In this document: positions 38,401 through 45,994 of the stretch, in pieces
Position numbering within the stretch: position 1 is the first letter of the stretch
Layout of the letters: every line of letters starts with the position of its first letter
Assembly (NCBI RefSeq): GCF_000170895.1
Contig: NZ_ABCS01000033.1
Coordinates: forward strand, 1-64,000
Origin: Plesiocystis pacifica SIR-1
GTDB lineage: Bacteria; Myxococcota_A; Polyangia; Nannocystales; Nannocystaceae
Direction of reading: 5' to 3'
DNA: 64,000 nt
Notes under the pieces: generated by a model
Told to the model about the DNA's origin: nothing
Databases searched by the model: none
Seen by the model: only the letters and a program-made list of their open reading frames with translations
Made by a program: the position numbers and the translations under genes

Positions 38401-41400
38401 CGCTCTCGGCCCTTCGTCGAGAGCGAGCTGTGGGTGCCCGAGCCGGCCCTGCCGGATAGTGGCGCGCGCTTCCCCAGCGCCCCCGTCGAGCGCCTGACCC
38501 TGGAGCTCAGCGCCCACGAGGCGCAGGTGGGCGAGCACGTGCGCGTCCAGCTGCGCGCGCCGTGGGCCCACGGCCAGGCCCTGCTGTTGCTCGTCAAGGG
38601 CGGCGTCCACAGCGTGCACCCCGTCGAGTTCGACCAGGGCCGGGCCAGCGTCGACTTCGAGGTGAGCGAGGCGTGGGCTCCCGAGGTGAGCTTCATGGCC
38701 CTCGCCGTCGCCCCGGGAGACCTCGGCGCCGCGCCGCCGCGCTTGCCCGAGCTCCAGACGCAGCGCGTGGATCTGGTCGTCGGCGTGGCCAGCCGTCAGC
38801 TGCGGGTCGAGGTCGAGGCGCCCCAGACCGTCCAGCCCCGGGAGACCGTGGCCATCGAGGTCCGCGCCCGGGACTACCGCGGCCGTCCGGCGGCCGGCCA
38901 CGTGAGCGTGTGGGCCGTCGACGAGGCCGTCCACGCCCTGTCGCCGCCGCGGATCCCCGATCTGGTCGGGACGCTGGCGGTGGGTTTTGGACACATCCCG
39001 AACGTGGTCTCCAGCTACGCCGAGCTGCTCACGCCCTACGCAGCACACGGCGACCCCTACACGCCCTGGGCCTTCGACCCGAACTGGCGAGCGGGCGGGG
39101 AGGGGATCCTGGGCATCCCTGGAGGCGTCCCGGGGGGCGTCATGGGAGCGCTCGCAGGGTCCAGCGAGGCGATGGCCATGGAAGAGGGCGAGTGGCGGTG
39201 GCAACCCGGCGGCGAGCTCGAGCAAGCCCCCATGCCCACGGCCCGCAGCGAGTTCTCGAGCGCGCCGATCTTCGTCGGTGACGCTGAGCTCGGAGCCGAC
39301 GGCGTCGCGCGGGTCGAGGGGACCCTGCCCGACAACCTCACCACCTTTCGGCTGACGGCGGTGGCCTCGTCCCCGCTGACGGAGCCCGGATCCGACGCGC
39401 GGGTCGAGCCCCGCTTTGGCCTGGGCGACGCCCGCGTTCGGGTCACCCGGCCCCTGGTCGCCCGCGCGGCCTTGCCCCGGGTGCTGCGCCCTGGCGACAG
39501 CGCCGAGCTCGGCGTGCTGGTCGACAACCTCGGGGGCGGGGCCGGGCAGCTCGAGGTCGAGGTCGCCCTGGTCGACGCGGCCGGCCGAGCGCTCCGCGGC
39601 GCCTCGGCCCTCGAGATCCTCGGCTCGACCCGGACGAAGCTGGCCATGGACGCCGGCGCCCAGATCCGGCTGCCGATCCAGGTGCGCGCGCGGGAGACCG
39701 GCGCGGTCCACTTCGAGGTGCGCGCCCGCCTGCGCCCGAGCGCCGCCGGTCGTGAGGCGGTGTCCGACGTGCTGCGTCTGCCCGTGCCCGTCGAGGCCGA
39801 GCGCACCCTCAGCGATCGCGTCGCGGTCTACGGCGAGCTGGGCTCGGCCGTCGGCGGGGAGGGGAGGGGCCGGAAGAGCCCGGGCTCGGTGGCGGCGCTG
39901 CTGCCCTTCACCTTGCCCGCGAACATCGACCCCGCCTTCGGCGGCTTGAGCGTGTCGGTGAGCTCGACGATCCTCGGCGGGGTCGAGGACGCCGTCGCCT
40001 ACTTGGTCGACTACCCCCACGGCTGCGCGGAGCAGACCGCGAGCTCGCTCGCGCCCCTGGTCCCCCTCGGTCAGCTGGCCGAGCAGGGCTATCCGCTGGG
40101 CATCGACGACACCAGCCGTTACGTGCGCGCCGGGGTCCAGCGCCTGCGCTCCATGCAGGTGAGCTCCGGGGGCTTCGCCTACTGGCCCGGCGGGCTCGAG
40201 GCCTCGCCCCACGCGACCGCCTACGCGACCTGGGTCCTCACCCAGGCCGAGCGCGCCGGCTACCCCGTGCCCTCGGACATGCTCGCGGGCGCCACGGCCT
40301 ATCTGCGCTGGCGCCTCGACACCTGGGCGAGCCAGGCGGGCCCCAGCGTCGAGGCGGACGTCGAGGCCGCGTGGATCGCCTGGACGCTGGCCATGGTCTC
40401 GGACCGCGCGCTGGTCGGCGCCGCGGTCGATGGCCTCCACGAGCGCCGGGGGCGGCTGCCCGTGTTCGCCCAGGCGATGGTGGCCCTGGCCATGGACGCG
40501 GACGACCCCCGGGGCGACGCGCTGCTCGTCGAGCTCGCGGCGGGCATCGACGAGCGCGAGGGCTTCGCCAAGATCGAGCTGGACTCGCGCTGGACCTGGT
40601 ATTGGGACAGCGAGGTGCGCACCAGCGCGCTGGTCCTCCTGGTCTACCTCGATCGGGATCCGGACCACCCGGTGGTGCCCAAGCTGACCCGCGGCCTGCT
40701 CGAGTCGCGCCGGGGCGGGCGCTGGTCCAACACCCAGGAGAACGCCTTCGCGCTGTTCGCCCTGGCGCGCTACGCTGCGCTCTACGAGGCGGAGGAGCCC
40801 AACTTCGAGGGCCGGGTGTGGCTCGACAACCTCCCCGTGGTTACGATTGCCATGACCGGGCGCAGCTTCGGCTTCGAGGACGGCTTCACGCCCATGGCCG
40901 AGCTGCTGGCGGCGAGCTCCCGAGGGGCTCCAGCTTCCCGAAGCTCCGCCCGAACATCCGCGGAGCCGCTCATCCTCGAGCGCGCCGGGACCGGGCGGAT
41001 GTACTACCGCGTGGGCCTCGAGTGGGCCTCGACGGACCCGGACCTCCCGGCCAAGGCCGCCGGCGTGACGCTGCGCCGGACGCTGCGCGACGCGACGGGC
41101 GTGCTCGGGGACGACCCCAGCGTCGCCTCGGGGACCCTCCTGGCCATGGACGTCGAGCTCGAGCTCGGCTCTGCCCTCGACCACCTCGTCGCGGAGCTTC
41201 CGCTGCCGGCGGGCCTCGAGGCCGTCGACGTCGAGCTGGGCCGAGGTCGCGCCGCCATGCGCATCGAGGGGGAGCGGGGGCCCTGGGTCAGCCACCAGGA
41301 GCTGCGTCGCGATCGGGCAGTGGTCTACGCCGATCACCTCGAGCCAGGCATTCACCACACTACGGTGTTCCTGCGCGCGACGACCCCTGGGGACTACACC

Positions 41401-41481
41401 ATGCCCGCGGCCACGGCCGAGCTCATGTACTACCCGGAGATTCACGCCCGCACGACGGGGCAGCGGCTCCGCGTGCGCTGA
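35437..41481 (+). CDS. alpha-2-macroglobulin family lipoprotein with thioester
   Basis: A 2014-residue bacterial alpha-2-macroglobulin, a protease trap anchored in the membrane. The signal peptide ends in LISAC (lipid Cys22). Successive MG beta-domains fill residues 80-1250; a glycine-rich loop near 1225-1250 (GGVPGGVMGALAGSSEAMAM) could be the bait region. The thioester motif GCAEQ lies at 1529-1533 and is intact, in an alpha-toroid domain (1490-1800). The ATG at 35437 gives a normal signal length; a GTG at 35398 adds a 13-residue basic extension. The usual partner, penicillin-binding protein 1C, is not next to it. It is preceded by the beta-helix lipoprotein. Confidence 0.9.
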   Translation: MSATARPLGVWLLLVAVLISACSGSYSGGLPRRAPRVGADTPQLATFDPGALAEQRRASDGREQKARSGPPAPPELPPLPSPAIDEVRPRGEVGARAELSVRFNRPMVPLGDSEWMSAEQAGLRIEPAVAGKARWIEPTRLEFVPEGELPPARTFEVHFEAELEAVDGPRQRFVRDWRFTTAGPGVYLWVDDDAVAGDYDRYHWRAPVLASTTQPVRLSTFRKHLRAESVDAEGRRRSIPVKVRALPADLEGWQEADFEIRPASRWPTEGEVVIHVDGELVGTLGPRPMGYDERLSFVADGHVRVIELECDGGDYDDGCELGPVSLYLSSPISRGQARKVRIRPAVRGGGGKAIMQRYDWDADGPARALNAHDGILVWGDFEVGKTYAIEIDALTDIHGQTLAEPVRREVHFVEPPPALELSADAGTLATAATTQIGVESRHVETLEARVAAVEGPRAVEAFLAWKSQRGHPKRDQVIRDAMAGVQPVNRTVQHSGSHGWSSQTLDLQAESGRKAGLIAYEVHATALLPRARGRRVPPPLHGLVQLTDLGVSAAGSLPRGVVRVASLTTNAPVVGAEVELLDGEGVVASLGKTDAEGLIEIPSASMPSFNQVLRVRHGDDRLLVSAEALGWFPRGEARGALRSGESLRVALMTERALYRPGESVRAMGWAAIASPYTLASLRPLPEDTEIEVELRDFRGELVDRVRVHAKAHGKFWATLEVPDTAGLGDYRVEAQIVDHGLKAAGATVQVKDFRAPAFQVEASSARADLRHGEATELALRAHYYFGGPVPMRRVRTRTQCRVTDYRPPGLEPGWSVGPAPSRGHPRKSEDLAPVELPAPSLEGRVDYSLRPEASNPELPTQCIHSVAVADASETEVGAEVALMLHPALYVGVKHPRKVEAGEDLEVQLRSLDFDGEGAPGAAVEVGLTRVWGEPIYDTVGGVRRYLGHERRSQILDPCAVSTDAQGGGSCTFAALEPGRYEVRVDSGERSRPFVESELWVPEPALPDSGARFPSAPVERLTLELSAHEAQVGEHVRVQLRAPWAHGQALLLLVKGGVHSVHPVEFDQGRASVDFEVSEAWAPEVSFMALAVAPGDLGAAPPRLPELQTQRVDLVVGVASRQLRVEVEAPQTVQPRETVAIEVRARDYRGRPAAGHVSVWAVDEAVHALSPPRIPDLVGTLAVGFGHIPNVVSSYAELLTPYAAHGDPYTPWAFDPNWRAGGEGILGIPGGVPGGVMGALAGSSEAMAMEEGEWRWQPGGELEQAPMPTARSEFSSAPIFVGDAELGADGVARVEGTLPDNLTTFRLTAVASSPLTEPGSDARVEPRFGLGDARVRVTRPLVARAALPRVLRPGDSAELGVLVDNLGGGAGQLEVEVALVDAAGRALRGASALEILGSTRTKLAMDAGAQIRLPIQVRARETGAVHFEVRARLRPSAAGREAVSDVLRLPVPVEAERTLSDRVAVYGELGSAVGGEGRGRKSPGSVAALLPFTLPANIDPAFGGLSVSVSSTILGGVEDAVAYLVDYPHGCAEQTASSLAPLVPLGQLAEQGYPLGIDDTSRYVRAGVQRLRSMQVSSGGFAYWPGGLEASPHATAYATWVLTQAERAGYPVPSDMLAGATAYLRWRLDTWASQAGPSVEADVEAAWIAWTLAMVSDRALVGAAVDGLHERRGRLPVFAQAMVALAMDADDPRGDALLVELAAGIDEREGFAKIELDSRWTWYWDSEVRTSALVLLVYLDRDPDHPVVPKLTRGLLESRRGGRWSNTQENAFALFALARYAALYEAEEPNFEGRVWLDNLPVVTIAMTGRSFGFEDGFTPMAELLAASSRGAPASRSSARTSAEPLILERAGTGRMYYRVGLEWASTDPDLPAKAAGVTLRRTLRDATGVLGDDPSVASGTLLAMDVELELGSALDHLVAELPLPAGLEAVDVELGRGRAAMRIEGERGPWVSHQELRRDRAVVYADHLEPGIHHTTVFLRATTPGDYTMPAATAELMYYPEIHARTTGQRLRVR

Positions 41482-41513
41482 ACTGCGTTGTCGAAGCCCC
41501 GGCAATTCTTTTG

Positions 41514-41540
41514 TTGACCCTGGGTGTCATGGGTTAGTCT
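41514..41540 (+). promoter_or_regulatory. candidate sigma70 promoter of the Cys-rich lipoprotein
   Basis: TTGACC (41514-41519) and TAGTCT (41535-41540) are 15 bp apart; shifting the -10 to TCTATC gives 18 bp. The start codon lies 18 bp downstream of TAGTCT, so unlike many genes here this one has a short leader (with CCACC-TT-GGTGG in it). Confidence 0.45.
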
Positions 41541-41558
41541 ATCCACCTTGGTGGACTG

Positions 41559-42254
41559 ATGACCATGAAAAAAACCTACACATACTTCCTACCTTGTGTG
41601 CTCTTTGCTCTGCCGGCCTGTGGCGACGACGGCAGCGGTGGTGCTGGTGACGAGGTCGGCGAGACGGCCGGCGATACGGGGGAGTCGACGACGGGCACGG
41701 GCGACGCGGGGGAGGCCGGCGAGTCTGGGGACTCGAGCGGTGACACCACCGGAGAGACGGGCACCGGCGAGACGACGACCGACACCGGCGAGACGACCAC
41801 CGATACGGGCGAGACGACGACGGACACCGCGGACACGGGGCAGGTCCCGTGCAGCGAGTGTTCCGAGGCGGCCAACGCGTGCAACGACGAGTGCGACGCC
41901 GCCGACCAGATGTGTACCGACGCTTGTGACGACATCATGGGTCCTGAGAAGCAAGAGTGCTTGCAGGCCTGTGACGAAGCGGCGGGCGCTTGCGAGGACG
42001 AGTGCGACGCCGCCGAGGAGACCTGCCTCGACGACTGCGTGCAGGACGACCCGTGCGCGGGGTGTGAGCAGGACGCCCAAAGCTGCGAGGACCAGTGCGA
42101 TGACGCGGAGGACGAGTGCCTCGCTCCCTGCGAGGAGCTCGAGCCGGGCGACGAGCAAGACGCATGCGTCGAGGCCTGCGAGGACGCGACGGGTACGTGC
42201 GAGGAGGTCTGCGACGACGCCCTCCAGATGTGCCTGGACGAGAACATGTGCTGA
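41559..42254 (+). CDS. cysteine-rich lipoprotein with CX3C repeats
   Basis: A 231-residue lipoprotein. Lys-containing n-region, hydrophobic core and LPAC lipobox (Cys21), then about 70 residues of Gly/Thr/Glu/Asp (GETTTDTGETTTDTG). The C-terminal 130 residues hold 24 cysteines, mostly as C-x3-C-x6-C-x3-C units (for example CNDECDAADQMCTDAC), separated by Asp/Glu/Ala helices. This predicts a string of disulfide-stapled helical hairpins, very acidic, with possible metal binding (inference). No known family recognised. Two Met codons (41559, 41565) are possible starts. A strong terminator follows at 42285-42314. Stand-alone gene. Confidence 0.8.
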   Translation: MTMKKTYTYFLPCVLFALPACGDDGSGGAGDEVGETAGDTGESTTGTGDAGEAGESGDSSGDTTGETGTGETTTDTGETTTDTGETTTDTADTGQVPCSECSEAANACNDECDAADQMCTDACDDIMGPEKQECLQACDEAAGACEDECDAAEETCLDDCVQDDPCAGCEQDAQSCEDQCDDAEDECLAPCEELEPGDEQDACVEACEDATGTCEEVCDDALQMCLDENMC

Positions 42255-42284
42255 GGGCCTAGTACTAGCGACGCTGGTATCGGC

Positions 42285-42314
42285 GAGCGGGGGAGCGGGG
42301 CTCCCTCGCTCTTT
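42285..42314 (+). terminator. intrinsic terminator
   Basis: A 12-bp stem GAGCGGGGGAGC (42285-42296) with GCTCCCTCGCTC (42300-42311), one G-T pair, a 3-base loop and TTT. It ends transcription of the Cys-rich lipoprotein gene. The rest of the gap to 42487 is G-rich with no gene seen. Confidence 0.75.
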
Positions 42315-42486
42315 CGTGGCCGGCCGAACGCGCGGTGGGGTGGGCTGGGGTGGCTCCAGCCCTGGCCTGGGGGACGCGCACCCCGGACTGGGGGGGCGAA
42401 CACCGGCGGGTGGGGAGTCGACGCCCCAGGCGATCACGGGATTCCGGGCACTTGGCCCCGGCACCGCGCTCGCAGTGTCTGGGGGC

Positions 42487-43251
42487 ATGAACATCTCGCT
42501 TCACGCTCACGCACGCTCGATCTGTGGTCGCCGCCGTCGCAACGAGGACGCCTGCCTGCTCGACGCCCAGCTCGGCGTGTTCGCGGTCCTCGACGGCATG
42601 GGCGGCTACACGGGCGGCGCCGTCGCCAGCAAGCTCGGCGCCGAGGCGATCGGCTCCTTCTTCGCCGCCCAGGCCCGCGCCAGCGGCGGGACCTGGCCCC
42701 ACGCCCTCGACCCGCAGCTGAGCCTCGCGGAGAACCGGGCCGACGCGGCCGTGCGCCTGGCCAACCGCCGGATCCACGCGCGCCGGGAGGGGGAGAACGA
42801 GTGCATGGGCTCGACGGTCGCGCTGCTCTCGGTCAGCGAGCGCGGGGCCGTGCTCGCCCACGTCGGCGACAGCCGCATCTATCGCCTGCGCGGCGACAGC
42901 TTCGAGCAGCTGACCCAGGACCACTCGCTCTACGAGCACCTGCGCGAGGGCGGGGTCGAGCTGCCGCCGCTCGAGGACTTCGTCTACGCCAACGTGATCA
43001 CCAAGGCCCTCGGTCCCCAGGCGGATCAGCGGCCGACCTTGACGACCATCGAGCTGCTCCCGGGGGACCGGCTGCTGCTGTGCACGGACGGGCTCTCGGG
43101 CAGCCTCGACGAGGGGCAGATGGCCGCGTGCCTGCGCGAGCGCTCGACGCGGCTGGCCTGCGACGAGCTCGTGGCGGCGGCCTACGCCCACGGCTCGAAG
43201 GACAACATCACCGCGATCGTGGTCGCGGTCGCCACGTCCACGGCTAGGTGA
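42487..43251 (+). CDS. PP2C-type Ser/Thr protein phosphatase
   Basis: A 254-residue PPM phosphatase with the family motifs in order: RRNEDACLL, VLDGMGGYTGG, MGSTVALL, VGDSRIYRL, CTDGLSGSL and KDNITAIVV, including the Asp residues that bind the two metal ions. It removes phosphate from Ser/Thr-phosphorylated proteins and so opposes Hanks kinases. No membrane segment. The ATG at 42487 is taken since the phosphatase fold begins right after it, although the frame stays open far upstream. It converges on, and overlaps by 8 bp, the end of a pseudokinase gene, suggesting a functional pairing. Confidence 0.9.
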   Translation: MNISLHAHARSICGRRRRNEDACLLDAQLGVFAVLDGMGGYTGGAVASKLGAEAIGSFFAAQARASGGTWPHALDPQLSLAENRADAAVRLANRRIHARREGENECMGSTVALLSVSERGAVLAHVGDSRIYRLRGDSFEQLTQDHSLYEHLREGGVELPPLEDFVYANVITKALGPQADQRPTLTTIELLPGDRLLLCTDGLSGSLDEGQMAACLRERSTRLACDELVAAAYAHGSKDNITAIVVAVATSTAR

Positions 43252-44494
43252 TGAGCAAGAACAAGGCGATCGACACCACGATGATCGCGGCGGTCGCCCC
43301 GACGCTGATCAGCATCGCCTTGCGCCGGTTGCGTTTTTGCTGGCCGAGGGTCGGCAGCGCGCCGGTCATGTCCTTGACCAGGGTCTTGGTCTTGGAGGGG
43401 TCGAGGGAGCTCGAGCCGCGCTTGGAGAAGGACGGGGCGATGCCCGGGGCGTCGGTCTCGACGGACACGGCCGCGAGGGCGTCGCGCATCTTGGTCATGC
43501 TCGAGAAGCGCTCGTCCTTGGCCTTGGCGACGGCCTTGCGGGCGATGGTCTCGATCTTGCGAGGGATCGGCGGCCCGTCGGGGAGGAGCTCGGCGAAGGT
43601 CGGCGGCTCGCCGTGGAGCTCGGGGGGGATGCCGGCCTTGCCCTGGCGATCGAAGGGGGTCTCGCCCGTGAGCAGGAAGTAGAGGATGCAGCCGAGGCTG
43701 TAGACGTCGGCGCGGTCGTCCACGCCGCTGTCGGCGAGCTGCTCGGGGCTCGAGAAGTTGGGGACGCCCCGGGGGTTGTCGCCGGGGTCGCGCAGCAGGC
43801 GAGAGACGCAGGCGTGGAGCAGCTTGGTCGAGGTGCCGCCGATGGGCGGGTCGTCGAGCAAGACCACGGCCGCGGGGCTCAGGTCGCGGTGGAAGATGCC
43901 GTGGGCGTGGGTCTGCGAGAGCGCCTTGGCGAGCTCGAGGGTGATGCGTCGCGCGGACGGCCAGGGCAGGGGGCCGTGGGCGTCGATCTGCCTGGACACC
44001 GGTGCGCCGCGCGAGCGGGGGAAGACCAGGTAGGGCAGGCCGTCATCGTTGACGCCGTGATCTTCGGCGTTGAGCAGGCCGTCGTGCTCGATGGTCCGGG
44101 CCCGCTGCATGGTCTGCTCGAAGCGCTCGCGCCCTTTTGGGGTGGCGAGGTGGTCGAGGAACTTGACGTCGACCTCGCGGCCGCGCTTGGCGTCCGTCGC
44201 GGTCCACAGCTCGCCGAGGAAGGCGTCTTTGTCCCGGGCCTCGAGGCTGTAGCGCTCGTCGATGGCGGGGGCGTCTGCCGGAGGGCGGGCGGGCGCGTCG
44301 ACAACCGGCTCCGGAGCTTGCGTCTCGGTGTCTGTCTCGGTGTCTGTCTCGGTCTCGATGTCTGGCTCCGCCCTGTCGTCTTCGGGATCCTCGGAAAGGG
44401 AGGGCGAAGCCGAGGGCGTCTCGAGCAGGACGTCGTCACGACCGCGGCGATGCCAGTCGAGGCGGACGACGTTGTTGCTGGGAGACTCGGGCAT
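43244..44494 (-). CDS. tail-anchored Ser/Thr pseudokinase
   Basis: A 416-residue protein with a kinase-like fold (about 80-340) but a ruined active site. HRD is kept at 202-204, yet the Mg-binding Asn of the catalytic loop is Ala209 (HRDLSPAA), DFG is replaced by H227-A228-C229, and the glycine loop is missing. The later SSPEQL and DVYSLGCILYFLLTG segments are normal. The N-terminus has an acidic Glu/Thr/Asp linker (ETETDTETDTETQ), and the C-terminus ends in a single membrane helix (AMLISVGATAAIIVVSIALF), so it is tail-anchored with the fold in the cytoplasm. Probably a scaffold or regulator (inference). The ATG at 44494 is the most credible start. Confidence 0.85.
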   Translation of the reverse strand: MPESPSNNVVRLDWHRRGRDDVLLETPSASPSLSEDPEDDRAEPDIETETDTETDTETQAPEPVVDAPARPPADAPAIDERYSLEARDKDAFLGELWTATDAKRGREVDVKFLDHLATPKGRERFEQTMQRARTIEHDGLLNAEDHGVNDDGLPYLVFPRSRGAPVSRQIDAHGPLPWPSARRITLELAKALSQTHAHGIFHRDLSPAAVVLLDDPPIGGTSTKLLHACVSRLLRDPGDNPRGVPNFSSPEQLADSGVDDRADVYSLGCILYFLLTGETPFDRQGKAGIPPELHGEPPTFAELLPDGPPIPRKIETIARKAVAKAKDERFSSMTKMRDALAAVSVETDAPGIAPSFSKRGSSSLDPSKTKTLVKDMTGALPTLGQQKRNRRKAMLISVGATAAIIVVSIALFLLIT

Positions 44495-44671
44495 GAGCGC
44501 TCTCTCTACAGTTGAGCACACATGCTCCCGGCCGCGATAGTTGGACCTTTGATCACGAGCGCCGCGGCGGACTGATCCCCGGGACCCTGACTGGACGGGC
44601 GGACAGTCGGCGCGTGCTCGAAAGCGCGGCGCATGGTCTCTGGACCATGTCACCGGGCGGGTCGATCGGAG

Positions 44672-44999
44672 TCAGGTGGGAGCGTCCGCGCCTTCGGGGA
44701 CAGGCCTTGGGTCTTCGGTACAGATGACTTTCTGGTGCATCCGTGAGCAGAACCACAGCTGTCCCTCCTCCCCACAGCGCGCGCGCCAGGAGCTGGGCCC
44801 TTCCATGGGCTGGTTCGACTCGAGGATCTCGACGGACTCGGCGGGGGCAGGCCATCGCGTCGGCGCTCTCGGTCGCGAGCAGGGCGCTGCTACAGGCCGT
44901 GAGCGTAAACGCGAGACCGAGGCCGAGGCCGAGGGAGAGAAGACCGAAGCGGGGCGAGCGGAGCGGACTGGGCGCGGGCAAGGTGGGGCATTGGACCAT
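44672..44999 (-). pseudogene. small lipoprotein gene with a single-base frameshift
   Basis: The ATG at 44999 begins a clear lipoprotein signal (FGLLSLGLGLGLAFTLTAC) and reads through SSALLATESADAMACP. There the frame becomes Arg-rich, while another frame continues naturally with AESVEILESNQPMEGPSSW and three further cysteines (RARCGEEGQLWFCSR, VICTED) to a stop at 44672. Removing one base from the five-C run (plus strand 44843-44847) restores about 108 residues. So this is either a recently broken gene or a sequence error. Function unknown. It lies 12 bp downstream of the RecA/ImuA-like gene. Confidence 0.55.
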
Positions 45000-45011
45000 G
45001 CCCCAGGGGGA

Positions 45012-45812
45012 TCAGGATAGGCCCCAAGGCCCGCGGAGCGCCTCGCTGCGCGCCCGCACGGGGCCGCCGGACTTGTTCTTGAGCACCTCGTGGTCCATCC
45101 GCGACAGCCGGGTGCGCAGGGGATGGGCCGGCCGCGGCGTGGGATCTTCGCGGTTGATCTCGGAGCGCACGCGCAGGCTGACGAGGGGGCCGAGGGAGCT
45201 GCCTCGATGGGGCTCCTCGTGATCGGGGGCGGGCCCGTTGGCGGCGCCCGGGGTCGGTGCGCTCGCCTCCCGCGGATCGGGCTGGCGGATCAGCACGACC
45301 CGGGCCTCGTGCTGGCGCGCCTGGCCGAGCAGTCGCCCCTGCCAGGCCGTGGACCCCGAGGGCTCGCCGTGGCGAAAGTCGAGGATGACCAGGCCAAAGC
45401 CGCCCGAGCGCAGGAGCAGCTCGGCGCAGCGGCACTGCTCGGCGGCTACGGACGCGCGCTGGCGTCGACCCGCCCGGGGGCTTCGAGCGGTGCTCGTGCT
45501 CGGAGCGGGGACGGGGACCTGGATGACGATCAGCGCGTCGAGGTCGATGCCGGCCGCGGCGAGGTCCGGCGGGTAGAGGTCGCCGCCGGCGAGCTGAATC
45601 CAGGCCGCGGTCTCGCCCGCGCGCTGGACCCCCGCGAGGATCGAGACCGCGGCGCTCGTCCTCGCGGCTCCGCACAGCTCGATCAAGCGGCCGGGAGCGG
45701 CGAGCTTCGAGAGCGCTTCGCCGCCGAGATCACCGTCGCGGGCGAGGCCGCTGGGGGCGACGCGCTCGAGGGACTCGGGGTGGACGAAGGCGCTGCGATC
45801 GAGGGCGAGCAT
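45012..45812 (-). CDS. RecA-fold ImuA/SulA-like protein
   Basis: A 266-residue protein resembling the ImuA group: RLIELCGAARTSAAVSILAG replaces the Walker A region, followed by strands AAWIQLAGGDLYPPDLAAAG and DALIVIQVP and a late strand GLVILDFRH. The Walker lysine is absent, as in many ImuA proteins. ImuA works with ImuB and DnaE2 in damage-induced mutagenesis, but neither is adjacent, so this could be a stand-alone paralogue. The second half (from about 190) is polar and probably disordered. A TAAAAT box and a LexA-like site lie just upstream, in line with SOS control. Divergent from fhs. Confidence 0.65.
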   Translation of the reverse strand: MLALDRSAFVHPESLERVAPSGLARDGDLGGEALSKLAAPGRLIELCGAARTSAAVSILAGVQRAGETAAWIQLAGGDLYPPDLAAAGIDLDALIVIQVPVPAPSTSTARSPRAGRRQRASVAAEQCRCAELLLRSGGFGLVILDFRHGEPSGSTAWQGRLLGQARQHEARVVLIRQPDPREASAPTPGAANGPAPDHEEPHRGSSLGPLVSLRVRSEINREDPTPRPAHPLRTRLSRMDHEVLKNKSGGPVRARSEALRGPWGLS

Positions 45813-45817
45813 GGTGT

Positions 45818-45834
45818 CTGTATTTTAGTTCAGT
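45818..45834 (-). promoter_or_regulatory. TAAAAT -10 box overlapped by a LexA-like site
   Basis: On the minus strand TAAAAT (45827 to 45822) lies nine bases before the ATG at 45812. The plus-strand 17-mer CTGTATTTTAGTTCAGT (45818-45834) fits 13 of 17 positions of the Myxococcus LexA-box consensus as I recall it (CTRHAMRYBYGTTCAGS), including the GTTCAG half. Confidence 0.4.
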
Positions 45835-45857
45835 GTCTTCGCTGTGCGACCCCGAAT

Positions 45858-45889
45858 GCGCCGTTCAAAGCCCCCTTTTGGCGCTTTTT
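45858..45889 (+). terminator. terminator-like hairpin in the fhs leader
   Basis: GCGCC (45858-45862) pairs with GGCGC (45880-45884) and AAAG with CTTT inside, loop CCCC, followed by five T (45885-45889). It points toward fhs, about 105 bp before the ATG, and no plus-strand gene precedes it, so it would be an attenuator if transcription starts upstream, or a block to transcription from the divergent promoter. Confidence 0.5.
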
Positions 45890-45994
45890 GAGCCCGCGTT
45901 CCCCGAGGCCCGCCCCCAACCCCCAACCGCGGTTTGGCCCCGAGCGCGCGTTCCCGGCCACGGCCCCCCGCGTTGGCGTTACAACAGAGCGGCC

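Noticed and set aside
41596-42486. In-frame extension of the PP2C gene far upstream through the Cys-rich lipoprotein
   Set aside because: It is Arg/Thr/Pro-rich, out of frame with the lipoprotein, crosses its terminator, and the phosphatase fold starts at 42487.
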